The translations under genes and the position numbers were made by a program. The notes beneath the pieces are model-generated. The model saw nothing but the letters and a program-made list of their open reading frames with translations, was not told the DNA's origin and did no database searches. 64,000 nt of DNA from Paenibacillus qinlingensis (GTDB lineage Bacteria; Bacillota; Bacilli; Paenibacillales; NBRC-103111): contig NZ_JABMKY010000014.1 of NCBI RefSeq assembly GCF_013204845.1, forward strand, positions 1 through 64,000. Reading direction: 5' to 3'. Below, piece after piece: positions 7,873-16,314 of the stretch. How positions within the stretch are numbered: the stretch's first letter is position 1; the number at the start of each line of letters is the position of its first letter.

Positions 7873-8232
7873 ATGTCGATATCCATAGCCTCAACGACAT
7901 CCACTAGCAGTTCGTATTCCTTCACTTCCAGCTCAACGGATTCAGCTGCCCTTGAAAAACAAAAAGCCAAGCTGCAAGCCGAACTAACGAAGGAACAGCA
8001 GAGCAAGGACGATCAAAAGACGAAAGAGCGTAAGGTACAGCTCATCCAGCAACAGATCCAGCAAATTGATCAGCAGATCGCGCAGATGAGCTCGAAATCC
8101 AACAGCAGCAGCGGTAGCTCTAGCCAACACGATTCCGGCGCTAGGAACTCGAACAACCCTTCCGGCCCGAACAGCGCTGCCAGCAAAAAAGTGAACACGA
8201 ATCCCAACGGAACGTTGGATATTCTGATTTAG
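7873..8232 (+). CDS. FlxA-like small coiled-coil protein
   Basis: A 119-residue protein with a Ser/Thr-rich N-terminus (MSISIASTTSTSSSYSF), a central charged and Gln-rich coiled coil (LEKQKAKLQAELTKEQQ ... QLIQQQIQQIDQQIAQM) and a Ser/Asn-rich disordered tail. The pattern fits the FlxA-like family common in Paenibacillus and Bacillus. GAAAGGAGG lies 12 nt upstream. No signal peptide or membrane segment. The role is unknown; the family name comes from a flagellin-co-regulated gene of E. coli. A terminator follows at 8284. Confidence 0.7.
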   Translation: MSISIASTTSTSSSYSFTSSSTDSAALEKQKAKLQAELTKEQQSKDDQKTKERKVQLIQQQIQQIDQQIAQMSSKSNSSSGSSSQHDSGARNSNNPSGPNSAASKKVNTNPNGTLDILI

Positions 8233-8283
8233 ATAAACGCCTCCGCCGTCCTTCAAGGACGGGAGCGTTTATGGAGAATACAC

Positions 8284-8320
8284 AAAAAGGGACTGTACTT
8301 GAGAAGTACGTCCCTTTTTG
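8284..8320 (+). terminator. Terminator after FlxA-like gene
   Basis: AAAAAGGGAC (8284-8293) / GTCCCTTTTT (8310-8319) with an inner TGTACTT/AAGTACG helix. Confidence 0.85.
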
Positions 8321-8376
8321 TATACGGCAGCATCCTTGAACCCATTCTTGCTGGCATCCTCCGGCCGAACAAAAGA

Positions 8377-8563
8377 TTAACTGTAATTTATACAGCTAAT
8401 TTCAACTCTTATTCGTCTTTCAGTAAAATAACTGGAAATTATCCATCTAATTTGAAGAATTCGAGAGGAAATTGATGAAAACGGGTGATTTAACTACATA
8501 TTTTACATCTAATCGTTGATTTCGGAAGAATTCGCAAGATTTAACTGTATGTTTTCCATTTAG
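8377..8563. repeat. Composite intergenic repeat, copy 2 (four 23-bp palindromes)
   Basis: Elements at 8377-8399, 8428-8450, 8490-8512 and 8541-8563. Spacing is 51, 62, 51 bp, identical to copy 1; orientation is reverse, reverse, forward, forward. It fills the gap between the FlxA-like gene and the convergent SDR gene. No gene is visible from 8321 to 8706. Confidence 0.85.
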
Positions 8564-8676
8564 TCGGATCGGCGCGGTGGGCAGGGGCAGCGAACGGTGG
8601 GCGGGAAATCACGTGAAGTGTGATTTCCTAGGCGCACATATTGGGTAAGCATCGCTGACCCAAACCCCATAACATA

Positions 8677-8702
8677 TAAAAAGGCACCCTCAGGGTGCCT
8701 CT
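8677..8702 (-). terminator. Terminator of SDR gene (minus strand)
   Basis: AGGCACCCT / AGGGTGCCT with a short loop; on the minus strand it is followed by TTTTTAT. Confidence 0.8.
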
Positions 8703-8706
8703 TCTT

Positions 8707-9723
8707 TTACGCAAGAATCGCTTTCTTCGCAGACTCTAGCGCTCCTATGACCTTGTCGCACCACACATCGAATTCCGGATCTTCCCGCTGCAGCTCAGGG
8801 TTAGCCAAAATCGTAGCAATCGTCCGTTTTACCCCTTGATCAAATCGCGTTGTAGCCACGAATTCAGGCACAAGCCGCTTCAACTTCGCGTTGTCGAAAA
8901 CAACGGAGTTCGCTTTATCTCCAAGCAAGCCTCCACGGTAGTCTTGAGCACTGCTAGCATCGAGGAATTCAGACGCCACATGCACCGCGTGAAGCTTCAC
9001 GCCAAGCGCATCAGCGATCGCTTCGTAAATCTGATTCCACGTCAATGTCTCATCGGATGTGATATGAACAGATTCCCCAATGGCATGAAGATTGCCCATG
9101 AGTCCAATGAACCCTTTGGCAAAATCACTGTTGTGGGTCATCGTCCATAAGGATGTTCCGTCGCCGTGGATGATCACAGGCTTATTCGCCAGCATGCGCT
9201 TAGCTACCTGCCAGCTCCCCTTTGTACCATGTACACCAAGAGGGATGGAGCGCTCATCGTACGTATGACTCGGTCTAATAATTGTAATCGGGAATCCTTG
9301 TTCCCTATACTGCTTCACTAAGTACTCTTCACAAGCGATTTTGTTTCTGGAGTAAGCCCATAAGGGGTTGGATAATGGCGTTCCTTCCGTGATTCGGTAA
9401 TCAGATAAAGGTGTCTGATACGCAGAAGCCGAGCTGATAAAGATGAACTGCTTCGTTTTGCCTTGAAAAAGTCGGTAATCCCGCTCCAGCTGGGACGGCT
9501 CGAATGCGATAAAATCCGCGACAACATCAAACGATAAGTCCGCGATCAGCTTTGCCACGCGCTCCTCGTCGTTAATGTCCGCTTGCAGGATACGTGCACC
9601 TTCTGGTAAGTCCGCATTGCGCGTCCCTCTGTTCAACAAATATAGTTCACAACCTGCGGCTAGCAATTGTCTCGTAATCGCCGAGCTGATAGTGCCGGTG
9701 CCGCCAATAAATAATGCCTTCAT
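8707..9723 (-). CDS. NAD-dependent epimerase/dehydratase (extended SDR)
   Basis: A 338-residue Rossmann-fold enzyme. The GxxGxxS motif MKALFIGGTGTISSAI opens the protein, followed by YLLNRGTRN, FIFISSASAYQTP (SSAS-Y), and YSRNKIACEEYL giving the catalytic YxxxK-type Tyr and Lys. Downstream, ITIIRPSHTYDERS and HNSDFAKGF resemble the isomerase/CSP41-like branch of extended SDRs. It is followed by a terminator and preceded at 47 bp by the SRPBCC gene on the same strand, so the two may share a transcript. A sugar-nucleotide or RNA-related substrate is conceivable; not determinable here. Confidence 0.82.
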   Translation of the reverse strand: MKALFIGGTGTISSAITRQLLAAGCELYLLNRGTRNADLPEGARILQADINDEERVAKLIADLSFDVVADFIAFEPSQLERDYRLFQGKTKQFIFISSASAYQTPLSDYRITEGTPLSNPLWAYSRNKIACEEYLVKQYREQGFPITIIRPSHTYDERSIPLGVHGTKGSWQVAKRMLANKPVIIHGDGTSLWTMTHNSDFAKGFIGLMGNLHAIGESVHITSDETLTWNQIYEAIADALGVKLHAVHVASEFLDASSAQDYRGGLLGDKANSVVFDNAKLKRLVPEFVATTRFDQGVKRTIATILANPELQREDPEFDVWCDKVIGALESAKKAILA

Positions 9724-9770
9724 GATTTCGCCTCCGTTATCCCCATATTCAAGTATGTATTACTTATGTA

Positions 9771-10262
9771 TTACGCCTGATTCGTCAGAACTGCGTCTGT
9801 TAACTGCTTATACTTCACATACCAACCATTCCACATATCCTTACGTGAGGGAATCGTTCTACCCGCTAGTAACGCCTCAATCACATCTAAACACACGTGC
9901 CACCCAGCCAAATCTCTTGGCGTGTGTTCCGTTATTTGATGTAAGTACTCACTGAACACGAGATGACATCCACCGTCTGACTCCGCATGAAGTTCGAAAC
10001 GAACGCGATCCTTATCCCATGTAAAAGCCAACACCTGGTCTTGGCTAAACTCCAGAATGTCCATAGGAATAACTGTCCCGTCAGGCATATTGAACTTTAT
10101 CACTCCGCCTTCACGGAGTTCGCCCACCTCTAACTCGGGAAACCACTGCGTGAGCTTGTCATTTTCCGTCAACCATGACCAGACTTCCTTCACATCATGC
10201 TGCCAATGACGCTCATAACGAGCCAAATATCCTCCTTGAGCGGATTGCAGATCAGCTATCAT
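9771..10262 (-). CDS. SRPBCC / AHSA1-like domain protein
   Basis: A 163-residue single-domain protein. YLARYERHWQHDVKEVWSWLTENDKLTQWFPE is the characteristic N-terminal beta-helix segment of START/AHSA1-like folds, and LAFTWDKDRVRFELHAESDGGCHLVFSEYL the central sheet; the C-terminal helix has DLAGWHVCLDVIEALLAG. The start is set at the ATG 7 nt after GGAGGAGG, giving 163 residues rather than 182. These proteins bind hydrophobic ligands; specific ligand unknown. Probably cotranscribed with the SDR downstream. Confidence 0.82.
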   Translation of the reverse strand: MIADLQSAQGGYLARYERHWQHDVKEVWSWLTENDKLTQWFPELEVGELREGGVIKFNMPDGTVIPMDILEFSQDQVLAFTWDKDRVRFELHAESDGGCHLVFSEYLHQITEHTPRDLAGWHVCLDVIEALLAGRTIPSRKDMWNGWYVKYKQLTDAVLTNQA

Positions 10263-10387
10263 ATGATGCCTCCTCCATTTTGTCCTATCAAAAAGTACAA
10301 CCGAGTGTCCTAGCTTCATCTTACCTGTAGATGCGGGTTTAAATCAAGAAATAGCACCAAATGGAGGAGTTCCTTCGCATGCATAGC

Positions 10388-10416
10388 AAAAAAGCCGAGG
10401 TTAGGGCCCCGGCCTT
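10388..10416 (-). terminator. Terminator of sugar symporter gene (minus strand)
   Basis: GGCCGGGGCCC...CCTCGGC stem read on the minus strand, followed by TTTTTT. Confidence 0.7.
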
Positions 10417-10429
10417 TCTGTTCATGCTT

Positions 10430-11812
10430 TTATGCTTTTTTCGCGGACCATAGGGACTCGATTTCTTCCAGTGATCTGCCCTTCGTTTCAGGCACAACTC
10501 GCATGGTGAAGACGAACGTCACCAAGGAAAGGATGCCGAAGATCCAGAAGGTTATCGCTGGACCAGCAGAGCTAAGCAGTGGAGGGAACGTCTGCGAGAC
10601 GACATAATCTGCGATCCACAGTGCCATCGATGCGATAGCTGTTGCTTTGCCGCGAATACGATTCGGGAAAATTTCGGACATGATCACCCATACAACAGGC
10701 CCTAAGGACACCGCGAAGGAAGCTACGTAAAGTAGGATAAAGACGAGTACAAGATTACCTGATGTGTGACCCGTGTGGAACGCGATGCCAATCACCGCCA
10801 AGCAGATCGTCATGGAAGCCGAACCGACCAGCAGCAGTACCTTCCTGCCCACTTTATCGATGAGCCATATCGCAAGGATTGTGAAGAGAAAGTTGATTAA
10901 TCCGACTAGAATTGTCTGCGTCAGCGCGGCATTCGTGCCTGTGCCCGTTTGTTTGAAAATCTCAGGCGCATAGTACATAACGGCGTTGATGCCCGTCACT
11001 TGCTGGAGAATGGCCAAACCCACACCGACGATTAACGCAAGCCGCAGTGCCGGGCTGAACAGTTGGCGAATGGAGCCATTTTCTTGTTTAAAAGATTCCT
11101 TGATCTCCATTACTTCTTTTTTGGCTAGTTCTTCCCCATGAATGCGCAGCAAGATTGGAAGTGACTCGGCAGCTCTTCCTTGCTTGATTAACCATCTTGG
11201 GCTTTCGGGTACGAAGAATAGCAGTACTAAGAATATTAAGCCAGGAAATGCCCCGAAACCGAACATCCAACGCCAGCCCGACGCAATATTCCAGGCCTCA
11301 TCGGAATGATTCGCAATGCTGGTATTGATGAAATACACGAGGAATATCCCTGTCACCGTAGCAAATTGGTTCAATGCCACCAGTCGGCCGCGATATTTCG
11401 CAGGTGCGATTTCCGCGTTATACAGCGGGCAAAGCGTTGAGGTGATCCCAATGCCAAGTCCGCCAATGATACGGGCAATAATATACCCCGTAAACGTATC
11501 AGGGATTGCAGAGCCGATAGAGCCAATGATAAACAGCAGTGCAGCTGCAATGAGCACCCTTTTCCGACCGAAACGATCACTTAGGATACCAGATGCCGCT
11601 GCACCTACGATGCACCCAATAATTAAACTGGAAACCGCCCAGCCTACCTCCACTTCACTAAGCGTAAAGCGCTCTTTCATGAAACCAACAGCACCTGATA
11701 CGACGGCTGTATCGAAGCCGAACAAAAGCCCGCCGAGCGCAGCAACGATGGAGACGAGTGTGACGAATTTTATGCTAACATGTTGACTTGAATTGTCTAT
11801 TTGTGCACTCAT
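10430..11812 (-). CDS. MFS sugar:H+ symporter (XylE/AraE/GalP-like)
   Basis: A 460-residue, 12-TM protein with every sugar-porter signature: GGLLFGFDTAVVSGA in TM1, SDRFGRKR between TM2 and TM3, PESPRWLIKQGR at the central loop, QQVTGINAVMYYAP in TM7, and PETKGRSLEEIE at the C-terminus. It should import a pentose or hexose with protons. It lies downstream of the sugar-responsive three-gene sensor (12057-15851) on the same strand, separated by a 244-bp promoter region with a good -10 but poor -35. That fits activation by the AraC-type regulator, and a pentose such as xylose or arabinose is my best guess. Confidence 0.9.
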   Translation of the reverse strand: MSAQIDNSSQHVSIKFVTLVSIVAALGGLLFGFDTAVVSGAVGFMKERFTLSEVEVGWAVSSLIIGCIVGAAASGILSDRFGRKRVLIAAALLFIIGSIGSAIPDTFTGYIIARIIGGLGIGITSTLCPLYNAEIAPAKYRGRLVALNQFATVTGIFLVYFINTSIANHSDEAWNIASGWRWMFGFGAFPGLIFLVLLFFVPESPRWLIKQGRAAESLPILLRIHGEELAKKEVMEIKESFKQENGSIRQLFSPALRLALIVGVGLAILQQVTGINAVMYYAPEIFKQTGTGTNAALTQTILVGLINFLFTILAIWLIDKVGRKVLLLVGSASMTICLAVIGIAFHTGHTSGNLVLVFILLYVASFAVSLGPVVWVIMSEIFPNRIRGKATAIASMALWIADYVVSQTFPPLLSSAGPAITFWIFGILSLVTFVFTMRVVPETKGRSLEEIESLWSAKKA

Positions 11813-11887
11813 AATGATGGTCCCTTCTGACGTCTACCGCATCTTCATGCGAGTCTTTGATCTTACCTTTTGTGTGAAGCGAGACTC

Positions 11888-11893
11888 ATTATA
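11888..11893 (-). promoter_or_regulatory. -10 box of sugar symporter promoter
   Basis: A perfect TATAAT on the minus strand, 76 bp before the symporter ATG, with no TTGACA-like hexamer at 16-18 bp. That architecture suggests a promoter needing an activator, plausibly the neighbouring AraC-type regulator. Confidence 0.5.
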
Positions 11894-12056
11894 GCATGGG
11901 TTTTCTGACAGCTGGGGAACCTTTCCCTGCACTAATTTGTGATATACCAGCATAAAAATAATCCGTCTCAGACTCACGCCTCTCCCAGGCCTCCGGCTAG
12001 CATAATCTTGTCTGGAAATAGCAAAATAGTCCTTGCCCAGCATGGAATATTTTTCC

Positions 12057-13424
12057 TTATAGCCCCGTGCGGTACTCCGTCGGGGTAACACCTGTCACCT
12101 TTTTGAACACGCGGCTGAAATAATTCGGATCCTTATATCCGACCAAATAGCAAACTTCCTTCAGGCTAAAATGACCCTCGCTAATAAGCTCCTTGGCCCT
12201 CTCAATGCGCAGCCGTGTCACATAATCGATGAAAGTCTCGCCAGTTTGCTGTTTGAACACTTTGCTAAAATAGTGGGGATTCAAGTGAACAAGCTCAGCA
12301 ACATCCTCGAGTGAAATGTCCTCCTGAAGCTTCTCATGAATGTAAGTCAGCGCACGATCTAGCACCGTCCATGTTTGCTGTTCACGCTCCTCGCGGATTC
12401 GCCGAATGGCTAACTCTACGTAAGTGCGCTCCGATGTATTGTCGGCGGTACGCGGTTCGGCCAAGCCTCGCTGCCCTTCCGCAGGGAGCCCTTTCAGTTC
12501 CTCGAAGGACCGCGCGTTGCCCCACTTTTTATCATACGTCGCTGCAAATACGGCTTCAAAGTAGGACGTGCGGATTCCCTCTAACTCATATCGAATCGAA
12601 CCGATGCCGATATTGACGTCAATGCCGCGTGCCTGACGCAGATGTTCCACGAGCTTCGCGCCTAAGGATGCAGCTTCTTCCCGCAGAACCTCAGCAGTCA
12701 ACGGAGCACGGTCCACGAGAAAGATGGCCATATGCCAATGCACCATCGAGCTAACGACACATCCGACGCGATTCTTGAGATAACCTTTTGTGAAAGTTTT
12801 GACGGTTTCGTAGATTTTCTTCTTCGTGGTGCCCACTTCCTTATCGGATATAGGCCCAAGCTCTGGCAGAGCAAGGACTAGTGCACATCCCTGTTCCGTG
12901 GATATCTCCAAAATATCCGCCAAATACCCGGCATCCGTTTCATTCACAGGATCGGACATAATGACTAGCGCCATTTCCGTCTCAGCCAGTGGAAGCAGCT
13001 GAAAATAGTTATCCCGCATCGCGAGCTCACCCTCCCGCTTCCGCCCTTCTTGCTCAATTTCCGCAACTAAGCGCTGTAGGAGCTCAACAATCTGATCCCG
13101 TTTGGCAGGTTTGACTAGATAGTCCTTGACCCCTAAAGAAAGGGCTTCTCTGGCATACTCGAATTGCTCGTAGGCGGTCACTAGCACCATTTTCGTCTGA
13201 GGATGTCCCGCTTTGATTTCTCTCAATGCTTCCAACCCCTGAATACCCGGCATTCGGATGTCCATGAGGATGATGTGGGGGCGGTGCTCGTCCGCTTGTT
13301 GAATCGCAATGCGGCCATTCTCCGCATGAATGACCTCGAATGTATCTGGCATCATGCGGCCCACGATCCATTCGATGCCTTCTCTCTCTAACGCTTCATC
13401 ATCGGCGATCAGTAAACGATACAT
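12057..13424 (-). CDS. YesN-like response regulator (REC + AraC HTH)
   Basis: A 455-residue transcription activator. Residues 1-120 are a receiver domain with phospho-acceptor Asp55 in ILMDIRMPG and Lys105 in DYLVKP. A long linker follows, then two AraC helix-turn-helix motifs in the last 100 residues (ISLEDVAELVHLNPHYFSKVFK and FSLKEVCYLVGYKDPNYFSRVFKK, then TPTEYR). The start is the ATG after GGGGG-TTGGAG; the longer open frame upstream lies inside the kinase gene. It overlaps the kinase 3' end by 26 bp. Expected to bind direct repeats upstream of the symporter gene when the kinase is active. Confidence 0.92.
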   Translation of the reverse strand: MYRLLIADDEALEREGIEWIVGRMMPDTFEVIHAENGRIAIQQADEHRPHIILMDIRMPGIQGLEALREIKAGHPQTKMVLVTAYEQFEYAREALSLGVKDYLVKPAKRDQIVELLQRLVAEIEQEGRKREGELAMRDNYFQLLPLAETEMALVIMSDPVNETDAGYLADILEISTEQGCALVLALPELGPISDKEVGTTKKKIYETVKTFTKGYLKNRVGCVVSSMVHWHMAIFLVDRAPLTAEVLREEAASLGAKLVEHLRQARGIDVNIGIGSIRYELEGIRTSYFEAVFAATYDKKWGNARSFEELKGLPAEGQRGLAEPRTADNTSERTYVELAIRRIREEREQQTWTVLDRALTYIHEKLQEDISLEDVAELVHLNPHYFSKVFKQQTGETFIDYVTRLRIERAKELISEGHFSLKEVCYLVGYKDPNYFSRVFKKVTGVTPTEYRTGL

Positions 13425-14859
13425 CTCCAACCCCCTTTCCTTCGGCCGGCAGCCGCAAGACGACCTTCGTCCCTCGGCCAGGATCACTTTCAATGCGCAC
13501 GAGATCCTTTTGGCCATAAAATAAAGCTAATCGTTTGAACACATTTCGTGTTCCTAAACCTGTGGACTGGCCATTGGCGCGGGAAACCTGAGGTTCCCCG
13601 TCCACATCCAGCAGCGCTTCGCGAATCTCCGCGCTCATCCCCACCCCATTGTCCGAGATCGCGACTAGCGTTTCGTCGTCTCCTTGTGTAATCGTGAGCT
13701 GTATGACAGCTCCTGCCTCCATCCCCTCTATACCGTGCACGAACACATTTTCGAGAATAGGCTGCAGCGTCAGCATCGGTACGGGAACGTCCAGTCCGCC
13801 CTCATCAATCTCCATCACAAACTGAATGCGATTGCGGAACCGAGCTTGCTGAATGGTAAAATATTGTTTGGCATGCTCTACCTCATCCCTAAGCCGCACA
13901 GGTCGATCTAGCTTTCGCAAATTATAGCGGAGCAAATTCGACATCGTGACCGTCAAATCACTCGTTTGCTCAGCACCCTCCAATAGGGCAAGCTTGGACA
14001 ACACATTCAAGGAATTGAAGAGAAAGTGCGGGTTCATTTGATTTTGCAACACCTCGAGCTCCATTTCTTTCAACTGCTTGTCCTTCTCCAATCCTTCCGT
14101 TTCCTTCACAATAAGCGCTTTGAGATTATCCTGCATATGTCCAAACGCTCGTGCTAAGACGCCAAACTCATGGTCTTCCGGCAATGGAGGGATCGGAGCA
14201 TGCAGATCACCGTCCGACATTCGCTGCGCCACGTGTGCTAGCTGTCTGATTGGGCGCGAGATACCGAGTGAAATGCGATAGGCCAGCACGATACTGATCA
14301 AGGTAGTAAGGATGAAAATAACGACACCCCAGTGATTCATCCCCTCCGTTTGGATCAGAATTTGCCGATAGAGCGGCTGATAGTAGCTCAACTCCAAATC
14401 AATCAGTTGGTAGCCTTCCTCCTGTATGAAAGTCGCTGTCCGTTCTGCTTCTTCATAAAAGGCCGTATACGCTAGCGGATCTGGACTGCTGGTTGCTTGG
14501 ATCACGCCTGCTTCTTGTGTCATGAAGGTATAGACCATATGGGTATAGCTGCGGAACGTGAGGTCGGTCGCTGGAATCGTGTTTTGTGAAGCTATTTTCT
14601 GCTGCAATACCTCCAACGCCTCCTTCTGGCGTAAAAAGGCCAACCTGCTGTCCTCGCTTCGGTCCACGATGTATCCGTTCATAGCACGAAGATTGTCCTG
14701 CGTTTGCCCGGCAATTTGTTTGTACAATAATACCCGATTGAGCATAACATTATAGCTTTCCTGTACGGATCTGCCACTATGAAAGATGAAATAAGCCACG
14801 GCGTTATTCAAAATAAACAGCGCAGGCAGCACGATAAACAACATGCGACGTATATTCAC
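13399..14859 (-). CDS. YesM/LytS-type sensor histidine kinase
   Basis: A 486-residue membrane kinase. TM1 (about 8-25), an extracellular helical region of about 150 residues, TM2 (about 176-196), a HAMP linker with ISRPIRQLAHVAQRMSDGDL, a coiled coil, then the His_kinase domain with its phospho-acceptor in NQMNPHFLFNSLN and an ATPase domain with LQPILENVFVHGIE, AISDNGVGM and GLGTRNV. The 4-helix-like ectodomain has no obvious ligand pocket. Since a sugar-binding protein gene overlaps it by 4 bp upstream, it probably senses sugar through that protein, as in XylFII-LytS and AraPST systems. Confidence 0.9.
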   Translation of the reverse strand: MNIRRMLFIVLPALFILNNAVAYFIFHSGRSVQESYNVMLNRVLLYKQIAGQTQDNLRAMNGYIVDRSEDSRLAFLRQKEALEVLQQKIASQNTIPATDLTFRSYTHMVYTFMTQEAGVIQATSSPDPLAYTAFYEEAERTATFIQEEGYQLIDLELSYYQPLYRQILIQTEGMNHWGVVIFILTTLISIVLAYRISLGISRPIRQLAHVAQRMSDGDLHAPIPPLPEDHEFGVLARAFGHMQDNLKALIVKETEGLEKDKQLKEMELEVLQNQMNPHFLFNSLNVLSKLALLEGAEQTSDLTVTMSNLLRYNLRKLDRPVRLRDEVEHAKQYFTIQQARFRNRIQFVMEIDEGGLDVPVPMLTLQPILENVFVHGIEGMEAGAVIQLTITQGDDETLVAISDNGVGMSAEIREALLDVDGEPQVSRANGQSTGLGTRNVFKRLALFYGQKDLVRIESDPGRGTKVVLRLPAEGKGVGDVSFTDRR

Positions 14860-15851
14860 GGGGAACTCGCAGGCGTTAGCGTCGTCGCATCGAGGATGTA
14901 CGTGCCTGTAACCTCCTGCGGAGGTAATGCGCTACCTAGGAAATGAGAAGCTAGTAGCTGTACGGCTAGCGAACCGATTTCATACGGTTGCTGCACAATG
15001 GAAGCCTTGATGCTTCCTTGGCTGATTCCCTGCTTCGTCGCTGCCACATCATCGAAGCCGAACACGAGCGTGCCATCCCGATGCGCTGCTTTCACCCCTT
15101 CCGCGATGCCTGCCGCGTCTAAAGAGCTGAAGCCCACCATCGTCTGTATGGCGGGATATTGCTTGAGCATCGCCTCCGCCTGTTTGGCCGCCTGAATCCG
15201 AGATATATGCGATGAGCGAATATCTATAATTTCAAAATGCGGCATATCCGCAATACCATCGCGGAATCCCTCTAAACGCTGCTGTTGATTCTCCGCCTGC
15301 TCACTTCCAATAATGACACCGATTCGCCCCTTGCCGGTTGCGGCTCCCGCTACGAGTTCCCCCATCCGTCTACCGGCTTCCCGATTATCCGTGCCCACAT
15401 AGGTCAATCTTCGGCTGTTCGGTTCATCGGCATCTAACGTAATCACTGGAATGCCTTGATCGATCGCTTTGCTGATCAACAGATCATACTGCGGCTCCTT
15501 GATCCCTTGCACAAGAAGGGCATCGGGCTTAGCTGCTATCGACTTCTCCAGCAGACTCATCTGCTCCTCTGGATTGATACGAATTGGACCCAAGTAATCA
15601 ATCTTCATACCACGGCTTGCTGCGGCTTCGCTCGCGCCCTTCTCCACCGTTCGCCAGAATGGGTTGTCCAACTCTTGCGCGATGAGCACAATGTGTTTGA
15701 ACAGCGGCTTCTCAGCCTCGCTATGTGGCTCCATCTGTCCCACTAGCTGTCCAATATGCATCGTGGATATGAGAAATTGCAGCATCACATAGCAAAAAAC
15801 AAGAAATAAGCCCAGCAGGCCGAACGTCCAGCCTTTATTCCGCATTCGCAC
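14856..15851 (-). CDS. Membrane-anchored sugar-binding protein (XylFII/RbsB-like sensor subunit)
   Basis: A 331-residue protein: an N-terminal uncleaved membrane anchor (GLLGLFLVFCYVMLQFLIS) followed by a type I periplasmic-binding fold (HIVLIAQELDNPFWRTVEKGA, then DALLVQGIKEP, IPVITLDADEPNSRRLTYVGTDN, GFDDVAATKQGI, and SIVQQPYEIGSLAV). There is no lipobox Cys. No ABC ATPase or permease follows, and it overlaps the kinase gene by 4 bp, so it is a sensor accessory rather than a transport protein. The GTG at 15851 is 6-7 nt from AGGAGGT and is favoured over the ATG two codons in. The aromatic/acidic residues of the sugar cleft appear conserved, but the exact sugar is uncertain. Confidence 0.88.
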   Translation of the reverse strand: MRMRNKGWTFGLLGLFLVFCYVMLQFLISTMHIGQLVGQMEPHSEAEKPLFKHIVLIAQELDNPFWRTVEKGASEAAASRGMKIDYLGPIRINPEEQMSLLEKSIAAKPDALLVQGIKEPQYDLLISKAIDQGIPVITLDADEPNSRRLTYVGTDNREAGRRMGELVAGAATGKGRIGVIIGSEQAENQQQRLEGFRDGIADMPHFEIIDIRSSHISRIQAAKQAEAMLKQYPAIQTMVGFSSLDAAGIAEGVKAAHRDGTLVFGFDDVAATKQGISQGSIKASIVQQPYEIGSLAVQLLASHFLGSALPPQEVTGTYILDATTLTPASSP

Positions 15852-15991
15852 GGTGTCACCTCCTGATCAGCGCATTCGTCCGTTACCGTACCGCTAGGAG
15901 GAACGCTTTTTGATTAGTATGAACCCAGCGGGGGATGCACATGCAATGTTTACCACGGGGAGGAACGTTGAGGGCTAGCTTGTGAAGATGA

Positions 15992-16179
15992 TTAGCTGGA
16001 AAACCTCCAGCTATTTTCGCCCTTGTAGCCTCGAATGGATGATTAGATGGATTTCATACAGGTAATTCCTTTGTTTTTGGCTCAAATGGAGCATATGGCA
16101 TCGAATTAGCTGTAGGTTTTCCAGTAAATCGGAGAAATGGGCTGAATTCAGCGGAAATAGCTGTATGTTTTCCAGTAAA
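15992..16179. repeat. Composite intergenic repeat, copy 3 (four 23-bp palindromes)
   Basis: Elements at 15992-16014, 16043-16065, 16106-16128 and 16157-16179; spacing 51, 63, 51 bp; orientation reverse, reverse, forward, forward. It lies in the 460-bp divergent gap between the sugar sensor operon and the BcrA-like gene. Nothing else is recognisable in that gap apart from ribosome sites. Confidence 0.85.
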
Positions 16180-16314
16180 TTGCGTTTGGGGAGCGCTCCA
16201 AGCGTGTAGCGAGAATGTTGATCCACTTCGAAAGACTTTCGTAAGGTTTAGGAAAGAGTCTTGCATGATGTGTCTAGTAAGATAAGCGTATGAAACTTAT
16301 TGGAGGTAACGCAT

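Noticed and set aside
11834..12091. 85-codon minus-strand frame upstream of the symporter
   Set aside because: It overlaps the 3' end of the response regulator gene, lacks a ribosome site and shows no family motif; the area is better explained as promoter.
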